The position numbers and the translations under genes were made by a program. From Gordonibacter sp. Marseille-P4307 (GTDB lineage: Bacteria; Actinomycetota; Coriobacteriia; Coriobacteriales; Eggerthellaceae), in the NCBI RefSeq assembly GCF_900604965.1, contig NZ_UWPD01000001.1, positions 186,001-250,000 on the forward strand: a stretch of DNA of 64,000 bases. Direction: 5' to 3'. How positions within the stretch are numbered: position 1 is the first letter of the stretch; each line of letters begins with the position of its first letter. The notes under the pieces were generated by a model that was not told the origin of the DNA, did not search any database, and was given only the letters and a program-made list of their open reading frames with translations. Below, in pieces: positions 43,860 to 55,063 of this stretch.

Positions 43860-44535
43860 CGAGCAGATACCCCGCTCCCCGTATGGTTTTAATGTAGCGA
43901 TCGTATCCATAAGGTCTGAGCTGTTTTCTTACGGCACTCACATACACCTCCACTACGCTTTCGGACGTATCGGACAGAAACCCCCACACTCGATCGAAAA
44001 TCTTACCCTTGGAAACCAATTGTCCTTTCTTTGAAACCAGGAACTCCAGCACATCGTACTGACGGCCTTTCACATCCACCACTTCCCCATTGATGGATAC
44101 CGAATGAGTTTCGGGATAAAGCACCATGCCCTTGAAGATCAACTCGTTTTTTTGCTCCATCCCTAAGCTGCGACGCAAAATCGCGTCTATCCGAAGCAGG
44201 AACTCGTCTTTTGAAAAAGGTTTGACCAGATAGTCATCCGCACCCAGTTTGAACCCCCTGATCCGACCGTCAAGGGATCCGATAGCCGTCAGAACCAAAA
44301 CGGGTGTGCCGATACCCTCTTTCCGTATCTTCTCCAAAACCTCGTATCCGCCCATCTCGGGAAGAAGCAGGTCGAGAACGATAAGGTCGAACACACCCTC
44401 TTTTGCGTAGAAGTATCCTTCGTATCCATCAAAGGCCTGCACGACGGAATATCGAGGTTCCAGAATGCTTTTGATAGCATGGGATAGGCGCTCGTTATCC
44501 TCGATTACCAGTATCTTCAACGACTTTCCCTTCAT
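43825..44535 (-). CDS. OmpR/PhoB-family response regulator
   Basis: About 236 aa. The receiver domain has acidic residues in VIEDNERL, the phosphorylated aspartate in DLIVLDLLLPEMGG, the switch threonine in LVLTAIGS and the lysine in DDYLVKPF. The C-terminal winged helix ends with VEVYVSAVRKQLRPYGYDRYIKTIRGAGYLL. The preferred start is the ATG at 44535 (KGKSLKILVIEDNERL); an upstream start at 44577 would add 14 odd residues. It is divergent from the exporter operon, whose promoter carries a matching direct repeat, so it probably controls that operon. Confidence 0.92.
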   Translation of the reverse strand: MKGKSLKILVIEDNERLSHAIKSILEPRYSVVQAFDGYEGYFYAKEGVFDLIVLDLLLPEMGGYEVLEKIRKEGIGTPVLVLTAIGSLDGRIRGFKLGADDYLVKPFSKDEFLLRIDAILRRSLGMEQKNELIFKGMVLYPETHSVSINGEVVDVKGRQYDVLEFLVSKKGQLVSKGKIFDRVWGFLSDTSESVVEVYVSAVRKQLRPYGYDRYIKTIRGAGYLLDDDEREKNATS

Positions 44536-44607
44536 TAAGAGAACCCGACGTTCAGGTCCCATAACGCAACCGAACACCTCGCCATGGTATCACGCTAGAA
44601 AACTCGC

Positions 44608-44623
44608 TTAAGACTTCTTTAAG
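44608..44623 (+). promoter_or_regulatory. TTAAG direct repeat with 11-bp period upstream of the exporter operon
   Basis: TTAAG at 44608-44612 repeats at 44619-44623, exactly 11 bp apart. This is the repeat geometry bound by OmpR/PhoB-type regulators. It lies 58-74 bp before the first gene, overlapping or just upstream of the expected -35, with TACACT at 44635-44640 as a possible -10. The most likely binder is the adjacent divergent response regulator. Confidence 0.5.
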
Positions 44624-44681
44624 GGTTGCTCCCTTACACTTCGCTCTGTCCTAGGAAACGGCAAACGAAAAGGAGACAGAC

Positions 44682-44912
44682 ATGAAAAAGAACTCTTCGT
44701 TTAAATGGATCGTCATAGCACTGATCGCGGCAATCGCGATAGCCGGAGCGCTCTTGGCGGTAAAGAATTCGGGGGTACAGACCATAAACGGAGATCCTAC
44801 CGAACAGGCCCAGGGGCAGTCCTTCGAAGTTGATCCCAACAATCCTCCCGAGGGGATGGATATCCAAATCGATCCCGGCGCCAAGGAACTCATGTCCAAC
44901 GACAAGAAATAA
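44682..44912 (+). CDS. Small membrane-anchored acidic protein, first gene of the exporter operon
   Basis: 76 aa. A short basic start (MKKNSSFKW) precedes one hydrophobic segment of about 18-20 residues, then an acidic tail outside the membrane: residues 40-76 contain FEVDPNNPPEGMDIQIDPG and end SNDKK. It has AAAAGGAGAC before the ATG and is 45 bp before the adaptor gene. I do not recognise the family. Position suggests an accessory, sensor-linked or exported peptide of the MacAB-like system. Confidence 0.65.
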   Translation: MKKNSSFKWIVIALIAAIAIAGALLAVKNSGVQTINGDPTEQAQGQSFEVDPNNPPEGMDIQIDPGAKELMSNDKK

Positions 44913-44957
44913 CCCGATACCCCTCACCCCAAGCCAATCGCACCCGAAAGGCCATCA

Positions 44958-45866
44958 ATGAACAGAGTTGGAAAGACAATCACCGCGCTTGCGCTATGCA
45001 GCGTCTTCGCGGCCCTCGTATGGGCCCTCGCTGGGTGGTCTCTGCCCTTCGCAGGGCAAGATTCCATGGCCAGCACAGATGAAACTGCTAATCAGCCTAC
45101 TGCCTTGGTAGAAAAAGGCACCGTCGAGACAAAGGTGACCGGTCCAGGAGAAATCAAGGGCTCGTGGAGCGGCAAGCTTTCAGTAGATAAGAACCGTTGG
45201 TTCAAAGACTCGCCCGTTACCTTGAACCAACGTATCGCCAAAGGGACAACCCTGGTGAATTACACCTACGGAAAGCCCCTCGTCGCACCTTACGATCTGG
45301 TGGTTACTTCAAAGAACCTCCCGTCCAAAACAAATCAGCCCCTCAGCGACGACCATTACCTCGAAGTGACACGCGTCGATTCCCTCAACGTCGATGTTGC
45401 TGTCAACGAAAGCGATATTCTGAAGGTACACGAAGGTCAGGAAGTAGACGTAACCGTCGGTTCCTCCGAAGAAACGCCGATCAAAGGATCAGTTGCATCC
45501 ATAAACCAGATCGGAGCCTACAACACGTCCGGATCAAAATACACCGTAACCGTTTCCATCCCCAACGAAGATGGAAATATATTCGTCGGCATGTCCGCGA
45601 ATCTCAGCATCAAAGCATCCCAGGTTTCCGACGTGCTTACGGTTCCCGTCAGTGCCATTTCAACCGATGGAGAAAAGCCGATGGTCTCAGTGATCGGAGA
45701 CGACGGCTCCGTCGAACACAAAGAGGTTTCGATCGGACTTTCCGACGGCCAGAAAACCGAGATCAGCGGTGATATCCACGAAGGTGACCGAGTTATCTTG
45801 AAGATCGCTTCTCCTTCGGGTGGAATGTCGATCCCCTCCAACGAAAACCACGAACCATCGAAATAG
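44958..45866 (+). CDS. HlyD/MacA-like membrane fusion (adaptor) protein
   Basis: 302 aa, one N-terminal membrane anchor (about residues 8-32), then an extracytoplasmic adaptor. It has a degenerate lipoyl region (VEKGTVETKVTGPGEIKG, then a contiguous barrel half), a beta-barrel domain around VNESDILKVHEGQEVDVTV and a membrane-proximal domain ending VILKIASPSGG. No alpha-helical hairpin of the Gram-negative type is visible between the lipoyl halves, so it is shorter than MacA (about 370). It works with the ATPase and FtsX-like permease downstream, as in Gram-positive YknXYZ-type exporters. Confidence 0.82.
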   Translation: MNRVGKTITALALCSVFAALVWALAGWSLPFAGQDSMASTDETANQPTALVEKGTVETKVTGPGEIKGSWSGKLSVDKNRWFKDSPVTLNQRIAKGTTLVNYTYGKPLVAPYDLVVTSKNLPSKTNQPLSDDHYLEVTRVDSLNVDVAVNESDILKVHEGQEVDVTVGSSEETPIKGSVASINQIGAYNTSGSKYTVTVSIPNEDGNIFVGMSANLSIKASQVSDVLTVPVSAISTDGEKPMVSVIGDDGSVEHKEVSIGLSDGQKTEISGDIHEGDRVILKIASPSGGMSIPSNENHEPSK

Positions 45867-45873
45867 GGATCCC

Positions 45874-46587
45874 ATGAAACCACAAGAGCTTACACAGACA
45901 AGCACAAAGCCCCCTGCAATAGAGATGTCCGGGATCCGAAAATCCTACCGAATGGGCGACGAAGAGGTGCACGCCCTAGATGGCATCGACTTCAGAGTCG
46001 ATGTCGGAGAATTCGTCGCAGTAGTTGGAGCATCAGGTTCGGGAAAATCGACCCTGATGAACATCATCGGGCTTTTGGATGAACCCGATGAGGGGGTCTA
46101 TCTTCTCAACGGGCGCAATGCCCGATCGCTCTCGGACGGCGAATCAGCAGCTATACGCAACCGAACCATCGGGTTCGTATTCCAGGACTTCAGCCTTTTG
46201 CCAACCATGAACGCATTCGAGAACGTCCGCCTACCCCTGCTTTATCGGGGGATGCATCCCAAAGAAGCAAGCGAAAAGGCGATGGAGCACCTCGATCTGG
46301 TGGGACTGGAATCCAGGGCCCACCATCTGCCCACTCAACTTTCCGGTGGACAGCAGCAACGCGTCGCCATAGCACGAGCTCTGGCAGGAGATCCCCAGGT
46401 GCTTTTGGCCGATGAACCAACTGGAGCCCTGGACTCCAAAACCAGCGAAGAAGTAATGCAGCTTCTGGAAAAATCAAACAAGAGCGGCCAAACCATCGTG
46501 TTCATCACCCATAACCCCGATCTCGCCTTGAGAACGGGTCGCACCGTATCGATTTCCGATGGGAAGATAAGGGAAGGAGCGATCTAG
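45874..46587 (+). CDS. MacB-like ABC exporter ATP-binding protein
   Basis: 237 aa, LolD/MacB-type ATPase. It carries Walker A GASGSGKST, Q-loop FQDFSLLPTMNAFENVRLPL, signature LSGGQQQRVAIARAL, Walker B VLLADEPTGALD and H-loop FITHNPDLA. The frame opens at 45820, but the ATG at 45874 lies 8 bp after the adaptor stop and is preferred. It ends 3 bp before the permease gene. It should power mechanical transmission through the FtsX-like permease rather than classical substrate pumping through the membrane. Confidence 0.93.
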   Translation: MKPQELTQTSTKPPAIEMSGIRKSYRMGDEEVHALDGIDFRVDVGEFVAVVGASGSGKSTLMNIIGLLDEPDEGVYLLNGRNARSLSDGESAAIRNRTIGFVFQDFSLLPTMNAFENVRLPLLYRGMHPKEASEKAMEHLDLVGLESRAHHLPTQLSGGQQQRVAIARALAGDPQVLLADEPTGALDSKTSEEVMQLLEKSNKSGQTIVFITHNPDLALRTGRTVSISDGKIREGAI

Positions 46588-46590
46588 AGC

Positions 46591-47748
46591 ATGAAGCTTT
46601 TGCAAATACTGCGTGAATCGTTCCTGAACGTGATGAGGAACAAGCTACGCACCGCCCTCACCATGCTGGGTCTGGTCATAGGCATCGCCTCGGTCATCAT
46701 TCTAGTGGGGATCGGAGACGGATCTAACCATCAGGTATCTCAGAAGATCAAATCCCTCGGAGGCGACGTCATCTCAGCATATGCCTACAACGGGAGCAAC
46801 ATGACATACAGGGACATCGAGGGTATCCGATCACTAGACAGCGTTGGCGCAGCCGCCCCCTCTAAAAGTCTGTCTGCCAATGTCTCGTCCAACCACCGCA
46901 AGCTCGGTCAGACAAGCCTCACCGCTTCGGATGAAAACTATCTGGAGGCAAGGAACCTCAAACTCCTCAGCGGACGAAATCTATCCATCGCCGATCGCGT
47001 GAACAAGAGCAAGGTCTGCGTCGTCGGAGAGAAAGTGGCCAGAGAGGTATCGCGAGGAGGTGAAGCGCTGGGGACCAGACTAAAAATAGATGGCGATATC
47101 TTCACTATCGTAGGAGTTGTGAAATCGCAAGGCGAATCAATGGGGCTTAATACCGACGACCTGGTGACCATCCCTCTGACAACCGCCGACGACATGGGAT
47201 ACGGATCTGACTTTAACAAAGCCTACGTAAAGGCTGCCGACGCAGATAGCGTCAATGCGGCGAAAAAGGATACGGAGTCGTTCTTGGCGAACGAGGCGCA
47301 CCTGAAACCCAGCTCTTTTGTGGTAAACACCCAGGGCGAGCTTCTCAACGCCGGAGCGTCGGTCAACCAAACCATGAGCGCCCTTCTGGGCGGTATCGCC
47401 AGCATATCCCTGATCGTTGCGGGGGTCGGCGTCATGAACGTGATGCTGGTATCGGTAACGGAGCGCATCCGAGAAATCGGAATCAAAAAGGCGCTCGGAG
47501 CCCGCAAGATAGACATTATGGGACAATTCCTCTGCGAAGCGCTCATCATAAGCGCCCTTGGAGGAGCGGCGGGTATCGCAGGCGGTTTGGCACTCGGGTA
47601 TGCGGTAGGGTCAGCTGGACTCGCATTCGAACCTTCCGCAGGCATCGTAGGCATCGCAGCCGTCACCAGCATTGCAATCGGTCTGATATTCGGTTTGCTT
47701 CCTTCGTACCGAGCGGCCAGCCTCAATCCGATCGAAGCTCTGAAATAA
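46591..47748 (+). CDS. MacB-like FtsX-family permease
   Basis: 385 aa. One TM after a conserved cytoplasmic N-terminus (LRESFLNVMRNKLRTALTMLG), then a large extracytoplasmic MacB_PCD domain (about residues 45-260), then three TMs with the FtsX core GVGVMNVMLVSVTERIREIG and KKALGARKIDI. It is the standard topology for MacB-type permeases. A strong terminator follows at 47783-47810. Substrate is unknown: peptide, antimicrobial or lipid-linked compounds are all plausible for a TCS-controlled member. Confidence 0.93.
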   Translation: MKLLQILRESFLNVMRNKLRTALTMLGLVIGIASVIILVGIGDGSNHQVSQKIKSLGGDVISAYAYNGSNMTYRDIEGIRSLDSVGAAAPSKSLSANVSSNHRKLGQTSLTASDENYLEARNLKLLSGRNLSIADRVNKSKVCVVGEKVAREVSRGGEALGTRLKIDGDIFTIVGVVKSQGESMGLNTDDLVTIPLTTADDMGYGSDFNKAYVKAADADSVNAAKKDTESFLANEAHLKPSSFVVNTQGELLNAGASVNQTMSALLGGIASISLIVAGVGVMNVMLVSVTERIREIGIKKALGARKIDIMGQFLCEALIISALGGAAGIAGGLALGYAVGSAGLAFEPSAGIVGIAAVTSIAIGLIFGLLPSYRAASLNPIEALK

Positions 47749-47782
47749 ACCGGAATCTCTGCGAATCAATCGATAGTTTCTG

Positions 47783-47810
47783 GAAAGGCCGCCCGATTGG
47801 GCGGCCTTTC
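47783..47810 (+). terminator. Intrinsic terminator of the exporter operon
   Basis: A perfect 12-bp stem (GAAAGGCCGCCC and its complement) with a GATT loop, followed by TCCGTTT on the plus strand. It lies 34 bp after the permease stop. The A-rich 5' arm makes it potentially bidirectional. Confidence 0.8.
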
Positions 47811-47851
47811 TCCGTTTACGAAGCACCTTTGCAGAACCTGGTGGCTTTAAC

Positions 47852-47882
47852 AAAAAAGGTGCGCCCTCAGCAGACGCACCTT
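47852..47882 (-). terminator. Intrinsic terminator of the atp operon
   Basis: AAGGTGCG and CGCACCTT arms enclose an 11-base loop, and on the minus strand the second arm runs into TTTTTTG. It lies about 50 bp after the atpC stop (47934) and faces the exporter-operon terminator, so the two operons are well insulated. Confidence 0.78.
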
Positions 47883-47933
47883 CAAAATCGAAGATTTTGG
47901 ATACTCGGCAAAGCTCAATGAAGAGCTCGGCTC

Positions 47934-49821
<1,888 letters not shown>

Positions 49822-50751
49822 TTAATCCTCCAAAGCAGCGGCGCCGCCGACGATCTCGTTGATCTCGGTAGTGATGGCGCCCTGACGTTCACGGTTATAC
49901 AGTCTGGTAAGCGTCTCGACCATCTCGATGGCGTTGTCGGTGGCCGACTTCATGGCAGTGCGGCGAGCACCCTGCTCTGCAGCGGCTGAATCGACCAGCG
50001 CGAAATACATGATCGTGTCCAAGAACGACTGCAAAAGATAGGCCATGGCCGTCTCCGCGTCGGGCTCGAAATCGACATCTCCTCCGGGCACGTCCGCCGC
50101 GTGGTCGCGGAAGTCGTAGTAGACGTCCTCGTCCTTGGCTTTGATGCCCAGGGCCTCGGAAAAACGCCGTTCGGGAACGGGAAGCACCATCTCGGTCACC
50201 AGTCGCTGCTCGGCGCTGTTCTTAGCGTGATTGAACAGAACGACCACCTCGTCGAGGGATCCCGTACGATAGCCCTCGCTCACGTAGCCGGCGATCTGAG
50301 CCGCCTGCTCGAAAGTCGGATCGGCGGAGAGGTTCGCGAACGCGAGCACGGGCTTGACGCCGCGGTACTCGAAGTATCCGGTTCCCTTCTTTCCGCAGGA
50401 AACGACCTCGACCTCGATGCCCTGCCGCTCCTTCTCGTGGATGAGCTTTTCGGCGGCGCGCAGGATGTTGCTGTTGAAACCGCCGGCAAGCCCTCGATCG
50501 GACGTCACGACCACGATGGCGCTTCGCTTCACTTCCTCGCGCCTCTGCAAAAGGGGCTCGGAAGCGAGAGGCGCGTACTTCGCGGTGCTCATGAGGGCGT
50601 CGGACAAGGCGTTTGCCCAGGGAACCGACTGCTCCATGCGCGCCGTCGCACGGCGGATCTTCGCAGCGGCGACCATTTCCATGGTGCGCGTGATCTGCTT
50701 CGTGGACGTGACAGAGTTGATACGTCGTTCTATGTCGTGAAGGTTAGGCAT
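49822..50751 (-). CDS. atpG: F1F0 ATP synthase gamma subunit
   Basis: 309 aa central shaft. It has the family N-terminus DIERRINSVTSTKQITRTMEMVAAAKI and the C-terminus KSATDNAIEMVETLTRLYNRERQGAITTEI. Rossmann-like middle domain includes VVVTSDRGLAGGFNSNI. The ATG follows AGGGAG. Position between atpA and atpD is classical. Confidence 0.96.
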   Translation of the reverse strand: MPNLHDIERRINSVTSTKQITRTMEMVAAAKIRRATARMEQSVPWANALSDALMSTAKYAPLASEPLLQRREEVKRSAIVVVTSDRGLAGGFNSNILRAAEKLIHEKERQGIEVEVVSCGKKGTGYFEYRGVKPVLAFANLSADPTFEQAAQIAGYVSEGYRTGSLDEVVVLFNHAKNSAEQRLVTEMVLPVPERRFSEALGIKAKDEDVYYDFRDHAADVPGGDVDFEPDAETAMAYLLQSFLDTIMYFALVDSAAAEQGARRTAMKSATDNAIEMVETLTRLYNRERQGAITTEINEIVGGAAALED

Positions 50752-50763
50752 ATGCTCCCTGCC

Positions 50764-52335
50764 TTACACCGAAGGCGCGAACTGGGTCTTGAACGCCTCG
50801 AGAGCGGCATCCAGACCGGCTTTGGTCTCGTCGGTGAACTTCTTTTCCTTCTCGATGTCATCGATGAGCTCGGGCTTCGACGCGTGCAGGTACTCCAGCA
50901 TCTCGGCGCGGAAACGCACCGTGTCGCCAACCGGAATGTCGTCGAGGAAGCCCCGACCGCCCGCATAGATGGAGATGGACTGATCCATGAACGACATCGG
51001 CACGTAGCGGCCCTGCTTCAACAGCTCGGTCATGTGCGCACCGCGGTTCAGCTGATCCTGCGTGGCCTTGTCCAGGTCGCTACCGAACTGGGTGAACGCC
51101 TGCAGCTCGCGATAGGCCGCCAGGTCGAGGCGCAGCGTACCGGCAACGGACTTCATGGCCTTGGTCTGCGCGGAGCCGCCGACGCGAGAGACGGACAGAC
51201 CGACGTTGACCGCAGGACGCTGACCCTGGAAGAACTGGTCGGTTGACAGGTAGATCTGACCGTCCGTAATCGAGATCACGTTGGTAGGAATGTAGGCGGA
51301 AACGTCGCCCGCCTGGGTCTCGATGATCGGCAGAGCCGTCATGGAACCGCGGCCGTACTCGTCGGACATCTTCACGGCGCGCTCCAGCAAGCGGGAGTGC
51401 AGGTAGAAGATGTCACCGGGGTACGCCTCGCGTCCGGGCGGACGGCGCAGCGTCAGCGACATCTGACGGTATGCAACGGCCTGCTTGGACAGGTCGTCGT
51501 AGACCACCAGCACGTGGCGACCCGGATTCTCGGGGCCGGCGGGCTTGCCGTCCTCGCCGTTGTAGACGAAGTGCTCGCCGATCGCAGCGCCCGCCATCGG
51601 GGCGATGTATTGCAGAGGGGCGGAATCGGCAGCCGTGGCGGACACGACGACGGTGTAATCCATGGCGCCAAAGCGCTCGAGGTTCTCGACGACGCCGGCA
51701 ACCGTGGCGGCTTTCTGACCGACTGCAACGTAGATGCAGATCATGTCTTTGCCCTTTTGGTTGATAATGGCATCGATCGCGATGGCCGTCTTGCCGGTCT
51801 GACGGTCGCCGATGATAAGCTCGCGCTGGCCGCGCCCAATGGGCACCATCGCGTCGATGGCCAAAATACCGGTCTGCATGGGCTCGTGAACAGGTTTGCG
51901 GCTGATGACGCCGGGCGCCTTGAACTCGACCGGACGCATGCCCTCGGCCTCGATGGGACCCTTGCCGTCGATCGGCATGCCCAGGGGGTTCACCACGCGA
52001 CCGAGCATGGCCCTGCCCGAAGGAACCTCCATGATACGACCCGTGGTGTGGACCTGGTCGTTTTCCTTGATTGCGGTGACGTCACCGAGAAGAACGGCGC
52101 CGACCTCGTCCTCTTCGAGGTTCTGAGCCAAACCGTACACGGTTTTTCCGCCCGCGCCGACGAACTCGAGAAGCTCGCCTGCCATAGCGCCTTTCAGGCC
52201 GTCAACGCGCGCGATGCCGTCGCCGATCTGAATGACGGTTCCGACCTCGCGGGAATCGACGCCTACCTCCAAATTCTCCAGCTGCTTGCGCAGGGTTTCG
52301 TCGATAGACTGTGCGGTGATTTCAGTCACTAGCAT
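50764..52335 (-). CDS. atpA: F1F0 ATP synthase alpha subunit
   Basis: Non-catalytic nucleotide-binding subunit, 523 aa, P-loop GDRQTGKTA, and the alpha signature [25 protein letters not shown] near residues 280-310. Either the ATG at 52335 or the GTG at 52329 ([13 protein letters not shown]) could be the true start; the latter has the better spacing to GGAGG. It is followed 12 bp later by atpG. Confidence 0.97.
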   Translation of the reverse strand: MLVTEITAQSIDETLRKQLENLEVGVDSREVGTVIQIGDGIARVDGLKGAMAGELLEFVGAGGKTVYGLAQNLEEDEVGAVLLGDVTAIKENDQVHTTGRIMEVPSGRAMLGRVVNPLGMPIDGKGPIEAEGMRPVEFKAPGVISRKPVHEPMQTGILAIDAMVPIGRGQRELIIGDRQTGKTAIAIDAIINQKGKDMICIYVAVGQKAATVAGVVENLERFGAMDYTVVVSATAADSAPLQYIAPMAGAAIGEHFVYNGEDGKPAGPENPGRHVLVVYDDLSKQAVAYRQMSLTLRRPPGREAYPGDIFYLHSRLLERAVKMSDEYGRGSMTALPIIETQAGDVSAYIPTNVISITDGQIYLSTDQFFQGQRPAVNVGLSVSRVGGSAQTKAMKSVAGTLRLDLAAYRELQAFTQFGSDLDKATQDQLNRGAHMTELLKQGRYVPMSFMDQSISIYAGGRGFLDDIPVGDTVRFRAEMLEYLHASKPELIDDIEKEKKFTDETKAGLDAALEAFKTQFAPSV

Positions 52336-52348
52336 TCACCTCCGTCTT

Positions 52349-52909
52349 CTATACTCGTTTGAGCGCTTCGCGAACGTTATCGACCTTCGTTTGCACGCTT
52401 GCGTCGATGCGCTCGCCATTGGCGCTCATTACAATGCCGCCCAGAATGGACTCGTCGATGCGCTCGTCAAGCACAACGTTCATGCCCAGTCCGGATTCGG
52501 CTTTCCGTTTAATAACTTCGCGAAGGCGATCGTCAAGCGCAACGGCGGTGGTGACGGACACCACGCACACCTTCAGCTTGCTGGCGATCAGACCCTCGTA
52601 CGCGTCCCGCACGTGCGGGAGAAGCGCCGTTTCTCGGCGCTCGGCCATGACGCCCAGCACCTCGACCAAAGCGAGGTTCGCATCCGCAAAGACGCTCTTG
52701 ATCACGCTCGCATGCTGCTCGGGCGTATAGGCAGAGTCTGCCAGAACGCTTTTGAGCTCGGCGTTCTCACGGATCGCGGAGACGACCTCGGCGGCCTGGC
52801 CGCGCACTTCCAGCACGCCGTCCTGCCCACCTGCGTTGAATGCAGCGTCGAATAGGATCTGCGCATACGTGGCGATCTGCCCTTTTACGACAAGACGGTT
52901 AGTTGGCAT
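52349..52909 (-). CDS. atpH: F1F0 ATP synthase delta subunit
   Basis: 186 aa peripheral-stalk subunit. It fits the OSCP/delta family: an N-terminal helical bundle (YAQILFDAAFN) and a C-terminal segment with ESGLGMNVVLDERIDESILGGIVM and ERIDASVQTKVDNVREAL. It overlaps atpF by 11 bp. Confidence 0.94.
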   Translation of the reverse strand: MPTNRLVVKGQIATYAQILFDAAFNAGGQDGVLEVRGQAAEVVSAIRENAELKSVLADSAYTPEQHASVIKSVFADANLALVEVLGVMAERRETALLPHVRDAYEGLIASKLKVCVVSVTTAVALDDRLREVIKRKAESGLGMNVVLDERIDESILGGIVMSANGERIDASVQTKVDNVREALKRV

Positions 52910-53507
52910 TGAAGCTGCCCGCCTCGTTCACGTAGCGCTCGATGATGCGGCGATGCTCGTCGTCGGACAGATCCTCGCCCACAAGGCGGGACGCAACGGA
53001 CACCGAGATGTCGGCGATGGAGCCCTGAAGCTCGGCCATAGCGGCCTTCTTCTCGGCTTCGATGGCGATGCGCGCCTTCTCGATCATCGCGGAAGCTTCG
53101 CTTTGCGCCTGATTGGTGATTTCGGCCTTCGCCGCCTCACCCGTCTGCTTGGCGTCGGCCACGATCTTGGCGGCCTGGGCCTTCGCTTCGGCGAGTTCCT
53201 TTTTGTACTCTTCCAGAACGCGCTCGGATTCGATGCGCGACTCCTCGGATTTCCTGAGGGACTCGGCGATGGTCGCCTCGCGCTTCTCCAGCATGCCCTC
53301 GAACAGGGGCCAGCCGAACTTGCCGAGGATGACGACCAAGATCAGGAAGGCGATCAGCATGGGGATGAACTCCACCATGTCGGGCAGGATAACCGCCACG
53401 CCCTCCTTGGACTCCGCGAATGCGAGCGCAGGGAAAGCAAAAGCCATGCTCGCACCGGCCGCGACGCGGACCAGGAGAGCGGATGCTTCGTTTGCTCTCT
53501 TATTCAC
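52899..53507 (-). CDS. atpF: F1F0 ATP synthase b subunit, with signal-like N-terminus
   Basis: 202 aa peripheral stalk. The usual single TM (VEFIPMLIAFLILVVILGKFGWPLF, about residues 40-63) is followed by a long charged coiled coil. Ahead of the TM is a second hydrophobic stretch ending in ALAFAES (about residues 8-33), resembling a cleavable signal peptide with an AxA site. Most b subunits lack this. The GTG at 53507 is chosen for the GAAGGAGG eight bases upstream; the upstream extension is arginine-rich and rejected. Confidence 0.92.
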   Translation of the reverse strand: MNKRANEASALLVRVAAGASMAFAFPALAFAESKEGVAVILPDMVEFIPMLIAFLILVVILGKFGWPLFEGMLEKREATIAESLRKSEESRIESERVLEEYKKELAEAKAQAAKIVADAKQTGEAAKAEITNQAQSEASAMIEKARIAIEAEKKAAMAELQGSIADISVSVASRLVGEDLSDDEHRRIIERYVNEAGSFNAN

Positions 53508-53563
53508 TGAGTAACCTCCTTCAAAAGCCTTATGCGGCGAAACGATTCCGATAAGGGCGAAGG

Positions 53564-53815
<252 letters not shown>

Positions 53816-53926
53816 TCAAAGACACCGGTTTTACTATGCGCCAACGGCCGTGGAAGAGAGCCGATGAGACCTGGATGAACGCACCGCTTCGGGGAAGGTG
53901 CCTCCCGCATTCGCCGCCTAAGCGAC

Positions 53927-54715
53927 CTAGTGCTCGGACGTGGCCAACTGGATGTACACGGCCGACAGCACCGTGAAGACGTACGCCTGAAGAAACGCGA
54001 CCAGCGTTTCGAGGGCGTACATGGCCACCAGCAGGGCCATCCAGAGAATGGAAACGCCGCCGACGAGGGGCATGGCTCCCTCGATGACGGACTGGATGAA
54101 CGAGAACGCGAAGATGGAGAACACGCCGAGAGCCATATGGCCTGCGAACATGTTGCCGTACAGTCGGACCGCAAGGGTAAGCGCGCGCAGCACGAGCGAC
54201 AGGAACTCGAAGAACCAGATGACGGGAACCATAGGCGCGGGCAGTCCGGACGGGGCGATGGACTTGAGGTAGCCCCAACCGCCATGGGCCTTGACGCCCC
54301 AGTAGTTGAAGTAGACGAATGCGATAAGGGAAAGCGCCCAGGTGATGCTGATAGATCCCGTGGGCGTCTTGCAGCCGGGGATCAGACCGACCATGTTCGA
54401 AATCAGGATGAAGAAGAACATGGTGGCCAGAAACGGCACGTGCTTGCGGTACCCATGGCCGATGGTGCCCTCGCCCATATCGCGGCGGACGAACTGGTAG
54501 CCGGTTTCGATCATGTTGACGAACCGGTTGTTCGGGACCAGCGTGAGGCGCCGCGCCGCAACCAGAACGACAACGAGGGTAAGGGCACACGTGATGCACA
54601 GCCAAAGCACGTACTGGGTGATACCGATGCCGGATCCGAAATTGGCGACGAACGCCGAGTCGAACGACTCCTTAAGCTCCGGTACGTGGTGATTGACCAA
54701 GTCTAGTGGATTCAC
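53927..54715 (-). CDS. atpB: F1F0 ATP synthase a subunit
   Basis: 262 aa integral stator subunit with about five to six TMs. The essential arginine sits in RALTLAVRLYGNMFAGHMALG, and the C-terminal VFTVLSAVYIQLATSEH is typical. A GTG at 54715 has AAGGGT upstream. 144 bp separate it from atpE, without a gene. Confidence 0.95.
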   Translation of the reverse strand: MNPLDLVNHHVPELKESFDSAFVANFGSGIGITQYVLWLCITCALTLVVVLVAARRLTLVPNNRFVNMIETGYQFVRRDMGEGTIGHGYRKHVPFLATMFFFILISNMVGLIPGCKTPTGSISITWALSLIAFVYFNYWGVKAHGGWGYLKSIAPSGLPAPMVPVIWFFEFLSLVLRALTLAVRLYGNMFAGHMALGVFSIFAFSFIQSVIEGAMPLVGGVSILWMALLVAMYALETLVAFLQAYVFTVLSAVYIQLATSEH

Positions 54716-54730
54716 GAAACTACCCTTTCC

Positions 54731-55012
54731 CTACTTGCGAACAAGCTTGTATACGTTGAAGGCAACCGCCGATCCGATGAGGGCGAAGAACTCGGCCAGA
54801 ACGAAGGGCAGCGCCGCATCGCGCGCAACCGCGATGCAAGCGACGACCGCGACAGCCACAACCAAAAAAGAAACGAGCACCCCGAGCAGAAGCGCTCCGA
54901 GGAACCCGAAGTTACTGGTGGGGGTAGCCTTTCGCGCGATGCGCTGGGCGCCCATGAGCGGGAGGAAGCCCGCAACACCGGCCAGAGCGCCAAGTACGAT
55001 AGCTACGACCAT
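54731..55012 (-). CDS. atpI: Putative ATP synthase protein I (AtpI-like), small membrane protein
   Basis: 93 aa with about four hydrophobic segments (residues 2-20, 33-62 and 67-88 region). It is first in the atp operon, 15 bp before atpB, where atpI usually sits; that protein assists c-ring assembly. Sequence similarity to AtpI is weak by eye, so the name rests on size, topology and position. Confidence 0.65.
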   Translation of the reverse strand: MVVAIVLGALAGVAGFLPLMGAQRIARKATPTSNFGFLGALLLGVLVSFLVVAVAVVACIAVARDAALPFVLAEFFALIGSAVAFNVYKLVRK

Positions 55013-55063
55013 GTCTCTCTTTCTTTGCGCGCGGCGATTCGCGTACGTACATAAAGCATCAAT

